Assembly: GCF_014750685.1 (NCBI RefSeq) | Contig: NZ_JAAXGE010000001.1 | Span: 434,001 to 498,000 of the forward strand | Direction: 5' to 3' | Source: Bacteroides sp. GM023 | Lineage (GTDB): Bacteria > Bacteroidota > Bacteroidia > Bacteroidales > Bacteroidaceae | Length of the DNA stretch: 64,000 nucleotides | Shown here: piece after piece, positions 32,484 through 41,949 of the stretch | Numbering within the stretch: position 1 is the first letter of the stretch | Layout: each line of letters starts with the position of its first letter | Made by a program: the position numbers and the translations under genes | Notes under the pieces: generated by a model | Databases searched by the model: none | Told to the model about the DNA's origin: nothing | What the model saw: the letters and a program-made list of their open reading frames with translations, nothing else

Positions 32484-32525
32484 TGTGCCAATAGGTTTTC
32501 GCGAGCAGATTGGCACATTGTCTTT
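32484..32525 (+). terminator. Terminator of ssb
   Basis: A 9-bp stem (TGTGCCAAT at 32484-32492, complement at 32509-32517) with a 16-nt loop, followed by TTGTCTTTTG. It ends 24 bases before the gldE start. Confidence 0.7.
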
Positions 32526-32548
32526 TGTTAAACTAAAATATATACTCT

Positions 32549-33895
32549 TTGGACTCAGATGGTTATTTAAGCCAATTGGCTGATATTTTCAACGGTATTA
32601 CCGTAAACACTCCTTCTATCTCTGCTATTATTGCCATAGTACTGGCAGGTGTGCTCCTGCTTGCTTCCGGTTTTGCTTCGGCTTCTGAAATCGCTTTTTT
32701 CTCGCTTTCTCCTTCAGACCGGAATGATATTGATGAACGAAATCATCCTTCCGATGATAAAATAAGTGCCCTTCTTGGCAATTCCGAACGTCTCCTGGCG
32801 ACGATACTGATTACAAATAATTTTGTGAACGTAACCATTATCATGCTCTGCAACTTCTTCTTTATGAATGTCTTTGTATTTCATTCTCCATTGGCAGAGT
32901 TCCTGATACTGACTGTGATACTTACTTTTCTGTTGCTCCTGTTCGGCGAAATCATGCCGAAGATTTATTCTGCACAGAAAACACTGGCTTTCTGCCGTTT
33001 CTCCGCACCGGCTATTTATTATCTGGAAAAAATATTTTATCCGATAGCTACTGTCTTGGTACGCTCTACTACTTTTCTGAACAAGCATTTTGCCAAGAAA
33101 AGCCATAATATTTCCGTTGACGAACTGTCACACGCATTGGAACTTACGGATAAAGCGGAACTTACCGAAGAGAATAATATCCTGGAAGGAATTATCCGTT
33201 TTGGCGGAGAAACCGTGAAGGAAGTGATGACATCACGTCTGGATATGGTCGATTTGGATATTCGCACGTCTTTCAAGGAAGTGATGCAATGTATCATTGA
33301 AAATGCTTATTCGCGTATTCCTATCTTTGCCGGTTCGCGGGATAATATCAAGGGAGTACTGTATATCAAAGACCTTCTGCCTCATGTGAGCAAAGGGGAT
33401 AATTTCCGTTGGCAGTCGTTGATTCGTCCTGCGTATTTTGTGCCGGAGACGAAGATGATTGATGATTTGCTGCGTGATTTCCAGGCGAATAAGATTCATA
33501 TTGCTATCGTTGTGGATGAATTCGGCGGAACTTCGGGACTGGTGACGATGGAAGATATTATCGAAGAAATTGTAGGGGAGATTCATGACGAGTATGACGA
33601 TGAAGAGCGTACATACGTCGTGATGAATGACCATACCTGGATATTTGAAGCAAAAACGCAGTTGACGGATTTCTATAAGATTGCGAAAGTGGGCGAAGAT
33701 GAATTTGAGAAAGTGGTAGGGGATGCCGATACATTGGCGGGTATGTTGCTCGAAATTAAAGGTGAATTTCCGGCATTGCACGAGAAAGTGACTTACCACA
33801 ATTATGAGTTTGAAGTCTTGGAGATGGATAGCCGCCGTATTCTGAAAGTCAAGTTTACGATTCTGCCTAACGATACGGAAGCATTGGAAGAATAA
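32549..33895 (+). CDS. gldE: GldE-type CNNM/CBS-domain membrane protein
   Basis: A 448-residue protein of the CNNM/hemolysin-C group. The N-terminal half is a DUF21 transmembrane domain (~25-190, SGFASASEIAFFSL), then a tandem CBS pair (~205-335, with SRIPIFAGSRDNIKGVLYIKDLL), and last a CorC/HlyC domain (~350-440). The family is linked to divalent-cation or heavy-metal efflux. The Bacteroidota member is called GldE from its role near gliding genes in flavobacteria. Bacteroides do not glide, so an ion-transport role is more likely. The start is TTG, the only in-frame start ahead of the first membrane helix. Confidence 0.88.
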   Translation: MDSDGYLSQLADIFNGITVNTPSISAIIAIVLAGVLLLASGFASASEIAFFSLSPSDRNDIDERNHPSDDKISALLGNSERLLATILITNNFVNVTIIMLCNFFFMNVFVFHSPLAEFLILTVILTFLLLLFGEIMPKIYSAQKTLAFCRFSAPAIYYLEKIFYPIATVLVRSTTFLNKHFAKKSHNISVDELSHALELTDKAELTEENNILEGIIRFGGETVKEVMTSRLDMVDLDIRTSFKEVMQCIIENAYSRIPIFAGSRDNIKGVLYIKDLLPHVSKGDNFRWQSLIRPAYFVPETKMIDDLLRDFQANKIHIAIVVDEFGGTSGLVTMEDIIEEIVGEIHDEYDDEERTYVVMNDHTWIFEAKTQLTDFYKIAKVGEDEFEKVVGDADTLAGMLLEIKGEFPALHEKVTYHNYEFEVLEMDSRRILKVKFTILPNDTEALEE

Positions 33896-33950
33896 GAATA
33901 ATCAATCACGAAAGAGTAATCACGAAAGTATAATCTCAAGCAAGCATAAG

Positions 33951-34583
33951 ATGGCGTTATTCCTGCAAAGTAGGACCAATGATATACAGTGGGCTGTATG
34001 GAAGATGGAAGAATCTTTGGATACATTACTGGCTCTTCTGCCCGAAGCGCGAAGAATTTCCTGTGAGCAGGAACTGAACCGTTTTGTCTCTGAACGCCGG
34101 AAGATGGAATGGACATCTGTTCGTGTGCTGCTATATTCAATGCTTCAGGAAGATAAGGAAATCGCTTATTCTTCAGAAGGCAAACCTTATCTGGCGGACC
34201 ATTCTTTCTTTATCAGTATTTCTCATACGAAAGGATATGTGGCTGTGATACTTAGTTTGCAGGCTCCTGTTGGCATTGATATTGAGCAATACGGTCAACG
34301 GGTTCAGCGGGTAGCTGACCGTTATATCCGTCCTGACGAGCAGGCAGGGGCTTATAAAGATGATACCGCATGGGGACTGTTGTTGCATTGGTCTGCAAAA
34401 GAAGCAATTTTTAAACGCATGGAAAATGCCGACGCCGATCTCCGTAAACTCCGTTTGATGCATTTTGTTCCTCAGGAAGAAGGTACGTTCCAAGTTCAGG
34501 AGTTCGTGACGGAACAGCAAGAACTCTATACAACGGGTTATCGCATTCATCCGGATTTTGTGCTGACATGGACTCTGAATTGA
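33951..34583 (+). CDS. 4'-phosphopantetheinyl transferase superfamily protein
   Basis: A 210-residue enzyme that moves phosphopantetheine from CoA to a carrier-protein serine. The metal-binding motif GIDIEQYGQRV (~102-112) and the WSAKEAIFK motif (~145-153) are both present. Its length places it in the Sfp-like or pseudo-dimeric class rather than the short AcpS class. The partner carrier protein is not nearby. The gene follows gldE by 55 bases, an order seen in several Bacteroidota, and the pair may be co-transcribed. Confidence 0.9.
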   Translation: MALFLQSRTNDIQWAVWKMEESLDTLLALLPEARRISCEQELNRFVSERRKMEWTSVRVLLYSMLQEDKEIAYSSEGKPYLADHSFFISISHTKGYVAVILSLQAPVGIDIEQYGQRVQRVADRYIRPDEQAGAYKDDTAWGLLLHWSAKEAIFKRMENADADLRKLRLMHFVPQEEGTFQVQEFVTEQQELYTTGYRIHPDFVLTWTLN

Positions 34584-34597
34584 ATCTAAAATAAAAA

Positions 34598-34650
34598 AGA
34601 AACGGTGAATAATGAATGGGAAATCTCCCTTCTTATTCACCGTTTCTCTT
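34598..34650. terminator. Terminator shared by convergent genes
   Basis: A perfect 15-bp stem (AGAAACGGTGAATAA at 34598-34612, complement at 34633-34647), with A-rich sequence before it and CTTTTGG after it. It fits a bidirectional terminator between the phosphopantetheinyl transferase and YjdI-type genes. Confidence 0.8.
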
Positions 34651-34700
34651 TTGGTTACTTATTTTTCTTATTTATCTTTTCTTGCTTGCTGAACTTTTTC

Positions 34701-34925
34701 TCATTCAGCTTTTTTATTCAGCCGATAGCTTAATGCTCCTGACGGACATTTACCGATTTGTGCAATTAATTCTTCCGTTGTCGCATTTTCAATTTGCACC
34801 CACGGCCTTTCTTTCGGATGATAGACATTGGGTAACATCTTTACGCATATTCCGGCATGCTGACATAATTCCGGCTGCCATACAATGGTTAGTTCGCCAT
34901 TGGTATATTCAACTTTCTTTCCCAT
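34701..34925 (-). CDS. yjdI: YjdI-type iron-sulfur protein (Fer4_19)
   Basis: A 74-residue protein with the Fer4_19 motifs CQHAGICVKM (C21, C27) and CPSGALSYRL (C60). These residues hold an iron-sulfur cluster. The role in metabolism is not established. It follows a small GNAT protein with 8 bases between them. The yjdI-yjdJ pair is conserved across distant bacteria, which suggests they work together. Confidence 0.88.
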   Translation of the reverse strand: MGKKVEYTNGELTIVWQPELCQHAGICVKMLPNVYHPKERPWVQIENATTEELIAQIGKCPSGALSYRLNKKAE

Positions 34926-34933
34926 AGCTATGC

Positions 34934-35236
34934 TTATTTAATATGAATACCACGCATTACAATTCTCTTCCATTCAGGATGCTTATGGATATATCCGGCT
35001 ACAAACGGGCAAAGTGGCACCAGGCGTAAACCTTGTTTCTCTATGTCCGTCAATACCTTTTCAGCAAGTTGCGAGCCGATTCCTCTTCCGCCCAGTGAAG
35101 CAGGTACTTCCGTGTGAACGAGATAGATTTCTCCGTTATTTGATTTGATATAGTCTATTTCAGCTATCTTGCCATCGATTTGAAATTCATACCGATGTTT
35201 TTCTTCATTGTCTATTAATTTATAATCTTCTGCCAT
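34934..35236 (-). CDS. yjdJ: YjdJ-type small GNAT acetyltransferase
   Basis: A 100-residue protein of the short GCN5-related group (Acetyltransf_CG). The acetyl-CoA-binding loop reads GGRGIGSQLAEKVL (~50-63). Two further motifs, HTEVPASLGGRGIG and PLCPFVAGYIHKHPEWK, are typical of the family. The acceptor is not known. It is directly upstream of the YjdI gene, probably in one transcript. Confidence 0.88.
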   Translation of the reverse strand: MAEDYKLIDNEEKHRYEFQIDGKIAEIDYIKSNNGEIYLVHTEVPASLGGRGIGSQLAEKVLTDIEKQGLRLVPLCPFVAGYIHKHPEWKRIVMRGIHIK

Positions 35237-35267
35237 AATTTTACGTATTAAGTTTGAACGATTATAA

Positions 35268-35298
35268 TATAAACACTTCGGAAGAACTTTTGTTTATA
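35268..35298. terminator. Hairpin between tryptophanase and the YjdJ gene
   Basis: An 8-bp stem (TATAAACA at 35268-35275, complement at 35291-35298) with CTTC/GAAG pairing inside. It lies just after the tryptophanase stop on the minus strand. Confidence 0.45.
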
Positions 35299-35344
35299 CG
35301 AACAATTGTTGACGGAGATAATCTTTTCCTTTTCTACACGGATA

Positions 35345-36724
35345 TTATACGGACAGACGTTCTAATTGGACAGTGAAATGTCGCATCAAAGGAGCTTCCC
35401 AAGCGATGCGTACTCCACGGGTAATACTTTCTCTCCGTTCATATACATTTTTGAGAGCAGCAGCGATTACATTCATATGATTGTCCGTATATACTCTGCG
35501 AGGAATGGCAAGACGAAGCAGGTCGAGTCCGTTGAAGCGGTTTTCATGGGTAACGGGGTCGCGGTCGGCAAGAATATAACCGATTTCGCATCCGCGGATA
35601 CCGGCTTCCAAATAAAGTTCAACAGTCAGTGTCTGTGCGGGGAATTCTTCCCTGGGTACGTGTGTCAGCACTTTGGGAGCATCAATGAATATGGCATGAC
35701 CGCCGGCAGGACGCTGATATGGAATTCCGTATTCATCGAGTTTCTTAGCCAGGTATTCCACTTGCTTGATACGTGTTTCGAGATTATCGAATTCGGTATT
35801 TTCATCCAGTCCGATGGCAAGTGCGTTCATATCTCTGCCGTTCATTCCGCCATACGTGAGATACCCTTCATATTGCACACAGAATCCTTTAGCACCTTCA
35901 TACCAATCTTCGCGTCGCGTCGCAATGAATCCGCCCATATTGACGATTCCGTCTTTTTTGGCGCTCATTGTCATGCCGTCGGCAAGGGCAAACATCTCTC
36001 GCGTAATTTCTTTAATGGATTTATCCCGATAACCTTCTTCACGCATTTTGATGAAGTAAGCGTTTTCGGCAAAGCGGGCGGAGTCGAAAAGTATCGGTTT
36101 GCCGTATTTATCAGCGATGGCGCGTACTTCGCGTAAGTTCTGCATAGATACGGGCTGTCCGCCGGCTGTGTTGTTGGTAATGGTTACGATGATAAAAGGG
36201 ATGCGTTCGGCGTATTGAGTCAGAGCTTTCTGTAATTTATCAGGGTCAACATTTCCTTTGAAGGGGATTTCAAGTTGTGTCTGTTTGGCGGCATCAATGG
36301 TACAGTCTAATGCGGTGGCATGACGTCCTTCGATATGTCCTTTGGTGGTATCGAAATGTGAGTTGCCGGGTACGATGTCTCCTTCGTGCACCAAATAGGA
36401 GAAAAGGACATTCTCTGCAGCACGTCCCTGATGAGTCGGAATGATATATTCAAATCCGGTCAGTTTCGTAATCATCTCTTTCAGTTTGAAGAAAGAAGTG
36501 GCACCTGCATAACTTTCATCGCCGAGCATCATTCCTGCCCATTGGCGGTCGCTCATAGCTCCGGTGCCGGAATCGGTGATAAGGTCGATATAAACTTGTT
36601 CCGCTTTGAGTTGGAAGACGTTATAATGTGCTTCTTTAATCCATTGTTCGCGTTCTGCACGAGTGCTTTTTCGGATGGGTTCTACCATCTTTATTTTCCA
36701 TGATTCAGCAAAAGGTAATTCCAT
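35345..36724 (-). CDS. tnaA: Tryptophanase
   Basis: A 459-residue PLP enzyme that splits tryptophan to indole, pyruvate and ammonia, using potassium. The PLP-lysine motif MSAKKDGIVNMGG is at about residues 253-265, with Lys 256/257. Also visible are THQGRAAENVLF, FDTTKGHIEGR and TITNNTAGGQPVS, all part of the cofactor pocket. Length matches E. coli TnaA (471). There is no tnaC-like leader peptide or permease gene beside it, so regulation differs from enteric bacteria. It is the likely source of indole in this organism. Confidence 0.95.
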   Translation of the reverse strand: MELPFAESWKIKMVEPIRKSTRAEREQWIKEAHYNVFQLKAEQVYIDLITDSGTGAMSDRQWAGMMLGDESYAGATSFFKLKEMITKLTGFEYIIPTHQGRAAENVLFSYLVHEGDIVPGNSHFDTTKGHIEGRHATALDCTIDAAKQTQLEIPFKGNVDPDKLQKALTQYAERIPFIIVTITNNTAGGQPVSMQNLREVRAIADKYGKPILFDSARFAENAYFIKMREEGYRDKSIKEITREMFALADGMTMSAKKDGIVNMGGFIATRREDWYEGAKGFCVQYEGYLTYGGMNGRDMNALAIGLDENTEFDNLETRIKQVEYLAKKLDEYGIPYQRPAGGHAIFIDAPKVLTHVPREEFPAQTLTVELYLEAGIRGCEIGYILADRDPVTHENRFNGLDLLRLAIPRRVYTDNHMNVIAAALKNVYERRESITRGVRIAWEAPLMRHFTVQLERLSV

Positions 36725-36866
36725 TGTCGTAGATTTTGAGTTTTTATCCGACGAATGTAGCTAAACTTTGTGTGATTTGCAAGATTTTAATGACTTTTTG
36801 TTAGTATGCGGCTGCGGAAATTTATTCTTGACAGGATGTAGGAGGAAAGAATACATAAAGAGAAGA

Positions 36867-36904
36867 CTAAAAAAGAGCCAGACTTCCAAAAGGAACACTG
36901 ACTC
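36867..36904 (-). terminator. Terminator of the B12-uptake operon
   Basis: On the minus strand, AAGAGTCAG and CTGGCTCTT pair around a second TTCC/GGAA stem, followed by a run of T's. It lies 26 bases after the DUF4465 gene stop. Confidence 0.75.
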
Positions 36905-36929
36905 TTCAGATTTAATATGGTCGAACGTT

Positions 36930-37676
36930 TTATTTTTCAATAAGAGTAATACCATCAAGGCAGAAATATGCAGCCGTATTGATATATTCACCGGTTTTAT
37001 CACTAGAGTCTGGTATAAATTTAATTTTTACAGCATTTTGAAGGGCTGCGAGGTCAAACCAAATCCAATCTTTCACAGGTTTGTCATTATCCGTTTTGTA
37101 ATCAGCCAATAAGATTTCAGCTTTTCCTATTTCATTTCCTGTTTCATCATATCCAGTGGCGATGACTTTATACCAATCTCCTGATTTGAAAACACTAGCC
37201 ATTTGGTCACCCTTTACCATTCCATTATATGCGTAAGTGCTATTAGTAATCCATGTTCCTTTTATTCTATATTTGTTTTCTTTTATAGTGAAAATGGCTG
37301 GAGTACCGTAAGTTCCATCACTACTGTCTACGGCTAAATATACGTTACCTATTTTACCTTTTCCTGATATTGGAGCAGGGCTATTTGCTGTTTGATTATC
37401 AGTTATATTCATATAAGTAAATCCAGCAAAGCTATATCCTCCACCATATCCCCAGTCTGCATAATAATGATCAAAGGCGATTAAATTTTGTGTGTCATTA
37501 AATTCAACCTTTTGGAAGGCTAGATTGTTAGGAGTGCCATCTGTTATAAATTGACTGTTTTTTTCAGTTAACAGATTTTCAAAACTAATGACGACCTCAT
37601 TTTTTACATCATCATCATCGCTGCAACTACAAAAAGCAAATACTGATAAGAATAGTAATAAAGATAATTTCTTCAT
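36930..37676 (-). CDS. DUF4465 surface lipoprotein of the B12 operon, BtuH candidate
   Basis: A 248-residue lipoprotein. The signal peptide runs to FAFCSCSDDDD, with the lipid-anchored Cys at about residue 16 or 18 and a run of acidic residues after it, a surface-export mark in Bacteroides. The mature part matches DUF4465, a beta-sandwich (YADWGYGGGYSFAGFTYMN near residue 70). It is the third gene of the cobalamin-riboswitch operon. A class of B12-binding lipoproteins (BtuH) is encoded right after BtuB/BtuG in some Bacteroides, and this gene is in that position. Whether DUF4465 equals that class I cannot verify from sequence. Confidence 0.8.
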   Translation of the reverse strand: MKKLSLLLFLSVFAFCSCSDDDDVKNEVVISFENLLTEKNSQFITDGTPNNLAFQKVEFNDTQNLIAFDHYYADWGYGGGYSFAGFTYMNITDNQTANSPAPISGKGKIGNVYLAVDSSDGTYGTPAIFTIKENKYRIKGTWITNSTYAYNGMVKGDQMASVFKSGDWYKVIATGYDETGNEIGKAEILLADYKTDNDKPVKDWIWFDLAALQNAVKIKFIPDSSDKTGEYINTAAYFCLDGITLIEK

Positions 37677-37714
37677 GTTCTTTTCTGATTTTTAGTTATT
37701 AATTATTTTATTGT

Positions 37715-39700
37715 TTAATTCTTCTTTAAGTGCAAGTTTTCAACGGTCATGACTTCAGTCGATATTTCTCCCATTTGCCCAGCATCCTGATTGACGGAAG
37801 TCGTTATTTTCACAAAGTCAATGTAGTCCAAAGTAACTGATTTACCATTGTTGTCTACTGCCCAGTCTATCCTGAAATTACTACCTTCCTTGTCGTTGCG
37901 ATGATTGTCTGCATATCCCCATGGGTAACAATAACCTATCCATAGCCCATTTTCTACTACAGCATTATCTTTCAGACGCGTGCCTTGGAATGTTATTTTA
38001 TCTTCTTTAATCCATAATGGATAATAAGATGTTTGTGCATGAAAACTATTACGGAAAATAACTCCTTTATTACCTTGATTGTCTTCCCAAGGAATATCTT
38101 TATTTGCAGATTCCGGTCGTGAATAAGTAATTTCATATCCACGAGTTTCTGTTTCTTTTCCATATTCACTTCCTGCCAATTCGTACCATTCATCATCGGG
38201 CTTTCCATTACCATTTACATCTTTGGACACAAATACAATGCCGGGTTCAGCACTTCCTCCCAATTTCCCTGTTCCGGTTTTTAAATTGTAGTAAGCATTT
38301 CCTTTTACTTTGAAGTCGTATTCTCCTTCTACATTGGGAATTGATTTGGGAAAACCTAAAACGATGTAACCGCCGAATCCTCCTAAGGAGATAATTGATT
38401 TCTGTTGTATTTTTCGGGTGGCTTCCTCTAATACTTCTTTATAGGTGAAGCCATCTTTATATGCTGATGTAGAAGTATTGATAAACTGTCCGGGAGCCGG
38501 CTTATATTCCCATACTTTATTGGCGAAAGCCAATGAATTCTCCGTTTCTTCACTATCATCATCAATATCACTTTGTGAAGCCTTATCACTGAATGCAATC
38601 GTGTTTGGATTCAGTCCGATATTATTCAGACGGTATATGAGTTGTCCTTGTTGGTTGAAGCAGAGCAAATCCCCATATATGGTATAATCATAAGCATCTG
38701 TGATATAAACGTTACCACTGTAAGGGTTCACATTGATACCGTAAGGAGTATTGATGCTTGTTCCGTCCGTAATGAAATTCTCACGAACAGTCTTCCCTGT
38801 TTTTAAATTGAATGTCTTGATTGAAGATGTTTGGGTCCTATAATTGTAATTGTATAAATAGGCAATGTCACCGTCAATAGCAAAGTTTTGTACTTTCTCA
38901 TTGTAGTGAGTTACTTCATTCGTCAGGCAGTCTATTTTGGCAAAGTTGTAATTTCCGGCTTCCACATCTTCTCCGCGAGTGGCGACATAAACACTCACTC
39001 CATCCACACCGGCTACTATTTTACCCGGATTCGGTCCTACTGTAATTTTATTAATCTCTTTGAATGTAGCAATATCGACAACAGACACAGTATTGTCTAC
39101 GCCTGAACCGGATGCATGATCCAAGCCACCGGAATTGGAAATATATAACTTGTCGTTTTGCACACAAATTCCGTCGGGATTACGTCCTACTGATGTGACA
39201 CCATCTATAGCGAGGGAAGTTGTATCAACCCGTGTCACTGTTCCATCATATGAACATACATAGGCTTTTTCTTTATGAAAAGCAATGTATCGCGGTTCTC
39301 GTGAACTTCCGTTTTCTGCCAGTATTTGAACCTGCTTCAAAGAATTTCCCGTTTGGAAATCTATGACTTCCACAGTACTGGAAACATTGACTATAACATA
39401 TATCTTGCCACCATAAATAGCTAAATCATTTGCCGTATCTCCCAATCCCCGATGGTTGATTGTATTAAAATAGTTGCGTACCATTCTCTGATTGCCAAAA
39501 GAAAAGCGCATCAATGAACTGTTGTTCTGATTGAATAGTCCTTCGCACAGTGCATAGAGTTCAGCTGTATCCGTTTCGGTCGGGTCACCTGCAATGTCTG
39601 AGGTAAAAGGCTTGTCCTCCATATCATCACAAGCAGTGAATAATAATAGCAGCGGCAGACAGAACCAAAATATATATGTCAATTTCCTTTTCAAATCCAT
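37715..39700 (-). CDS. BtuG-like beta-propeller lipoprotein fused to a second beta domain
   Basis: A 661-residue lipoprotein (lipobox FTAC, C24, followed by DDMEDK). Residues ~45-370 form a YncE/DUF5074-type propeller with repeats such as VGRNPDGICVQNDKLYISN and VGPNPGKIVAGVDGVSVYV. This matches BtuG, the surface lid that binds B12 tightly over BtuB. BtuG alone is near 370 residues. Here ~280 more follow, separated by an acidic linker (SQSDIDDDSEE). This part looks like a beta-sandwich with calcium-like DVNGNGKPDDEWYE. The ends are 10 and 38 bases from the neighbouring genes of the operon. The extra domain may bind cobamide, glycan or the partner lipoprotein. Confidence 0.85.
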   Translation of the reverse strand: MDLKRKLTYIFWFCLPLLLLFTACDDMEDKPFTSDIAGDPTETDTAELYALCEGLFNQNNSSLMRFSFGNQRMVRNYFNTINHRGLGDTANDLAIYGGKIYVIVNVSSTVEVIDFQTGNSLKQVQILAENGSSREPRYIAFHKEKAYVCSYDGTVTRVDTTSLAIDGVTSVGRNPDGICVQNDKLYISNSGGLDHASGSGVDNTVSVVDIATFKEINKITVGPNPGKIVAGVDGVSVYVATRGEDVEAGNYNFAKIDCLTNEVTHYNEKVQNFAIDGDIAYLYNYNYRTQTSSIKTFNLKTGKTVRENFITDGTSINTPYGINVNPYSGNVYITDAYDYTIYGDLLCFNQQGQLIYRLNNIGLNPNTIAFSDKASQSDIDDDSEETENSLAFANKVWEYKPAPGQFINTSTSAYKDGFTYKEVLEEATRKIQQKSIISLGGFGGYIVLGFPKSIPNVEGEYDFKVKGNAYYNLKTGTGKLGGSAEPGIVFVSKDVNGNGKPDDEWYELAGSEYGKETETRGYEITYSRPESANKDIPWEDNQGNKGVIFRNSFHAQTSYYPLWIKEDKITFQGTRLKDNAVVENGLWIGYCYPWGYADNHRNDKEGSNFRIDWAVDNNGKSVTLDYIDFVKITTSVNQDAGQMGEISTEVMTVENLHLKKN

Positions 39701-39709
39701 ATCCTGCTT

Positions 39710-41752
39710 TTAGTATATTATTTTTAGCGTTGCTCTTACTGAGCGTCCCGGCATTGGGAAATATCGCACAATCTCATAATTCTTATCCATCAGGTTCAGT
39801 ACTTCCACACTGAGTGAGCTTGTGACTTTTCGTATCCGAAAGTCGCGGCTGGCTGAAATACTGTGGTCGCTGTAACTATCTAACCGGTTTGCGGCAATAT
39901 TCTGCCCTACTGCATAACGTTTTCCTGAATGCAGGAATGAGTAAGACACATTTATCCAAGGAGTCTCAACACCTGCCTGCCCTGAAGCAGAGATACGGGG
40001 AGTATAGGCTATCTGATGTTTGTATGTCGATTTATCTTTACTCAAGTCGGGGCTCGTAACATCCAACGCCCTCTGATATGTATAATTGCCCGAAAGATTA
40101 ATACGAATTTTCTCCCAAGGCTGAAGAGACAAACTTCCTGTAGCATCAATACCTTTGATTTCCACACTTCCTAGATTCCTCATACTCCAAATCGCAAGAT
40201 TCTTGGTAGGATAGGCAATAATTTTATCCGTCACTTTGTTATAATACGCATCAACGGTTGCAGAAAGATAAGGAATGAAGGAACATACATTCTTGCTGTA
40301 TGTCAAACCTATATTGTATTGCTTGGCATTTTCAGGCTTCAGTTTGGTGTTTCCCACTTCCTGATAGTATAAGTCATTGAAGCTAGGCAGGCGGAAAATG
40401 TCTTTATAGAAGAAGCGGATGCGAAACTCTTCGTTATTGAAAGGCTTGAATGCGACGCTTACATAAGGCGTTAATTTACGGTGATTACCTGCACTGCCGC
40501 CTTCTTTCACATCTTCATTGATGATGGTAGCCAAAGTTGATGCGGAGATTGTCAACCAGTCGTTCATGTATTTTCCTGCAAAAGCTGTCAGCCATGAATA
40601 ACGTGTGGGTTGTGCAAAATCGGCAAGATTGGTATCCATGGTATTGATACTTCCATCTGTAGAAAGAGAGAATGAAAGATTGCTCAACAATCTGTATAAT
40701 ACGGATGCTGAAAGATAATATTCCTGCTGATAATAGCTGTTTTCTGTTTTCCCTAAAGAATTTTTAGTGTCGGGGTCTAAATAGCGTTGATAACTCCAGT
40801 TCCACTTGGCGGAAGTTTGGAATACCCATTGCCGGCTGAACTCTTTTTTATATTGACTTTGCACGAATGTATTCTTGTCCCAAAGATGCTGCGCAGAGTA
40901 GTCGTTATAAAGAGTAGTGGCTTTCGGTAATCCACGGGAGGACTGGAAGTAATATGCTTTCAGTCGCCATTGTTCTTTGTCGGAGAAGTTGCCGTAAAGT
41001 CCCGTTTCGGCGCGGAAAGTCTGAACATCCGTATTTTTACGTTTCTCACGTGAGGTCAGGTCGTCTGCTGTATTGCCGTAGTGCAGGGTGTACGGGTATT
41101 GACCGTCCGACGACATCCATTCACCATTGGCTGTGACTGTCCATTTTCGGCTGAGTTGTTGCTCTATCAGGACGGACGGATTAACCAGTCCCCATGAACC
41201 GGTCTTGAAGGCGGCACTGATATTGGTGTGCTTTCCTTCTTTGAAACGGGGAGTGAGAGTCTGTATATTCAGTATTCCTGCGGAAGCGAAAAAACGTGCC
41301 GGTTGGAAGATATTGTCGCTCTGACCGTTACTGAGAGATAGTTGGTCTACATTGTCAAGAGAGAAACGGCCGATATCTATCTGTCCCGTCTGACAGTCGG
41401 TTACGGTGATTCCGTCATAACCTACGGCTGTATGCTGAGCCCCCAGGCTACGTATGGAGACGGTTTTCAGTCCGCCGATACCGCCGTAATCTTTCACGGT
41501 CACTCCGGCAAAGTGCTTTACTGCGTCAGAAACCTGCAATGCGTGCAGATTCTTCAGTGCATCTTTGGATAGTACTTGTAACGGAGCGCTGGAACGTATT
41601 TCTCTTGTTTGATAAATATCGGAAACGGTTATTTCGGGAATGGAGTATGTATGTGTAGTATCCACTTTTTGCTGTTGCGCGAAAAGTGTTGCGGATAAAA
41701 GTTGGCAGCAGAATACCGCGCAGATGCTTTTGTATGACATGATATGTTTCAT
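39710..41752 (-). CDS. btuB: TonB-dependent cobalamin receptor, BtuB-like
   Basis: A 680-residue outer-membrane receptor. A signal peptide (to about residue 25, ATLFAQ) leads into a TonB-box-like stretch (YSIPEITVSD), then the plug domain (~45-165, with VSIRSLGAQHTAVGYDGI) and a 22-strand barrel ending in the usual aromatic residue pattern (VRATLKIIY). Length and order match BtuB. A cobalamin riboswitch lies upstream and a BtuG-like gene lies 10 bases downstream, so B12 or a related cobamide is the expected cargo. The start could also be the ATG twelve bases downstream (MSYKSICA). Confidence 0.93.
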   Translation of the reverse strand: MKHIMSYKSICAVFCCQLLSATLFAQQQKVDTTHTYSIPEITVSDIYQTREIRSSAPLQVLSKDALKNLHALQVSDAVKHFAGVTVKDYGGIGGLKTVSIRSLGAQHTAVGYDGITVTDCQTGQIDIGRFSLDNVDQLSLSNGQSDNIFQPARFFASAGILNIQTLTPRFKEGKHTNISAAFKTGSWGLVNPSVLIEQQLSRKWTVTANGEWMSSDGQYPYTLHYGNTADDLTSREKRKNTDVQTFRAETGLYGNFSDKEQWRLKAYYFQSSRGLPKATTLYNDYSAQHLWDKNTFVQSQYKKEFSRQWVFQTSAKWNWSYQRYLDPDTKNSLGKTENSYYQQEYYLSASVLYRLLSNLSFSLSTDGSINTMDTNLADFAQPTRYSWLTAFAGKYMNDWLTISASTLATIINEDVKEGGSAGNHRKLTPYVSVAFKPFNNEEFRIRFFYKDIFRLPSFNDLYYQEVGNTKLKPENAKQYNIGLTYSKNVCSFIPYLSATVDAYYNKVTDKIIAYPTKNLAIWSMRNLGSVEIKGIDATGSLSLQPWEKIRINLSGNYTYQRALDVTSPDLSKDKSTYKHQIAYTPRISASGQAGVETPWINVSYSFLHSGKRYAVGQNIAANRLDSYSDHSISASRDFRIRKVTSSLSVEVLNLMDKNYEIVRYFPMPGRSVRATLKIIY

Positions 41753-41781
41753 CCTTATCCTACTTGTCTATTTTCACTTTT

Positions 41782-41817
41782 AAAAAGTGTCCGGGCGAAA
41801 TCCCTTCGACCGGACAC
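41782..41817 (-). terminator. Intrinsic terminator in the btuB leader
   Basis: On the minus strand GTGTCCGG pairs with CCGGACAC (41810-41817 with 41787-41794), continued inward by a CGAA/TTCG pairing, then five T's (41782-41786). It lies between the riboswitch and the btuB start. A competing palindrome (CACTTTT/AAAAGTG, 41775-41789) overlaps its 3' arm and could act as anti-terminator. Confidence 0.7.
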
Positions 41818-41949
41818 GCATAAATAAACTTGGCAGAGTTTATTAATTAAAACACACTTTCTCTGAATCAGAGTGATGAATGAAATGATAGACGAATTGT
41901 CCGGGTCATTAGACTCAACGCTTTTTCCTCGAAAGCAGTGAAATTGGGT

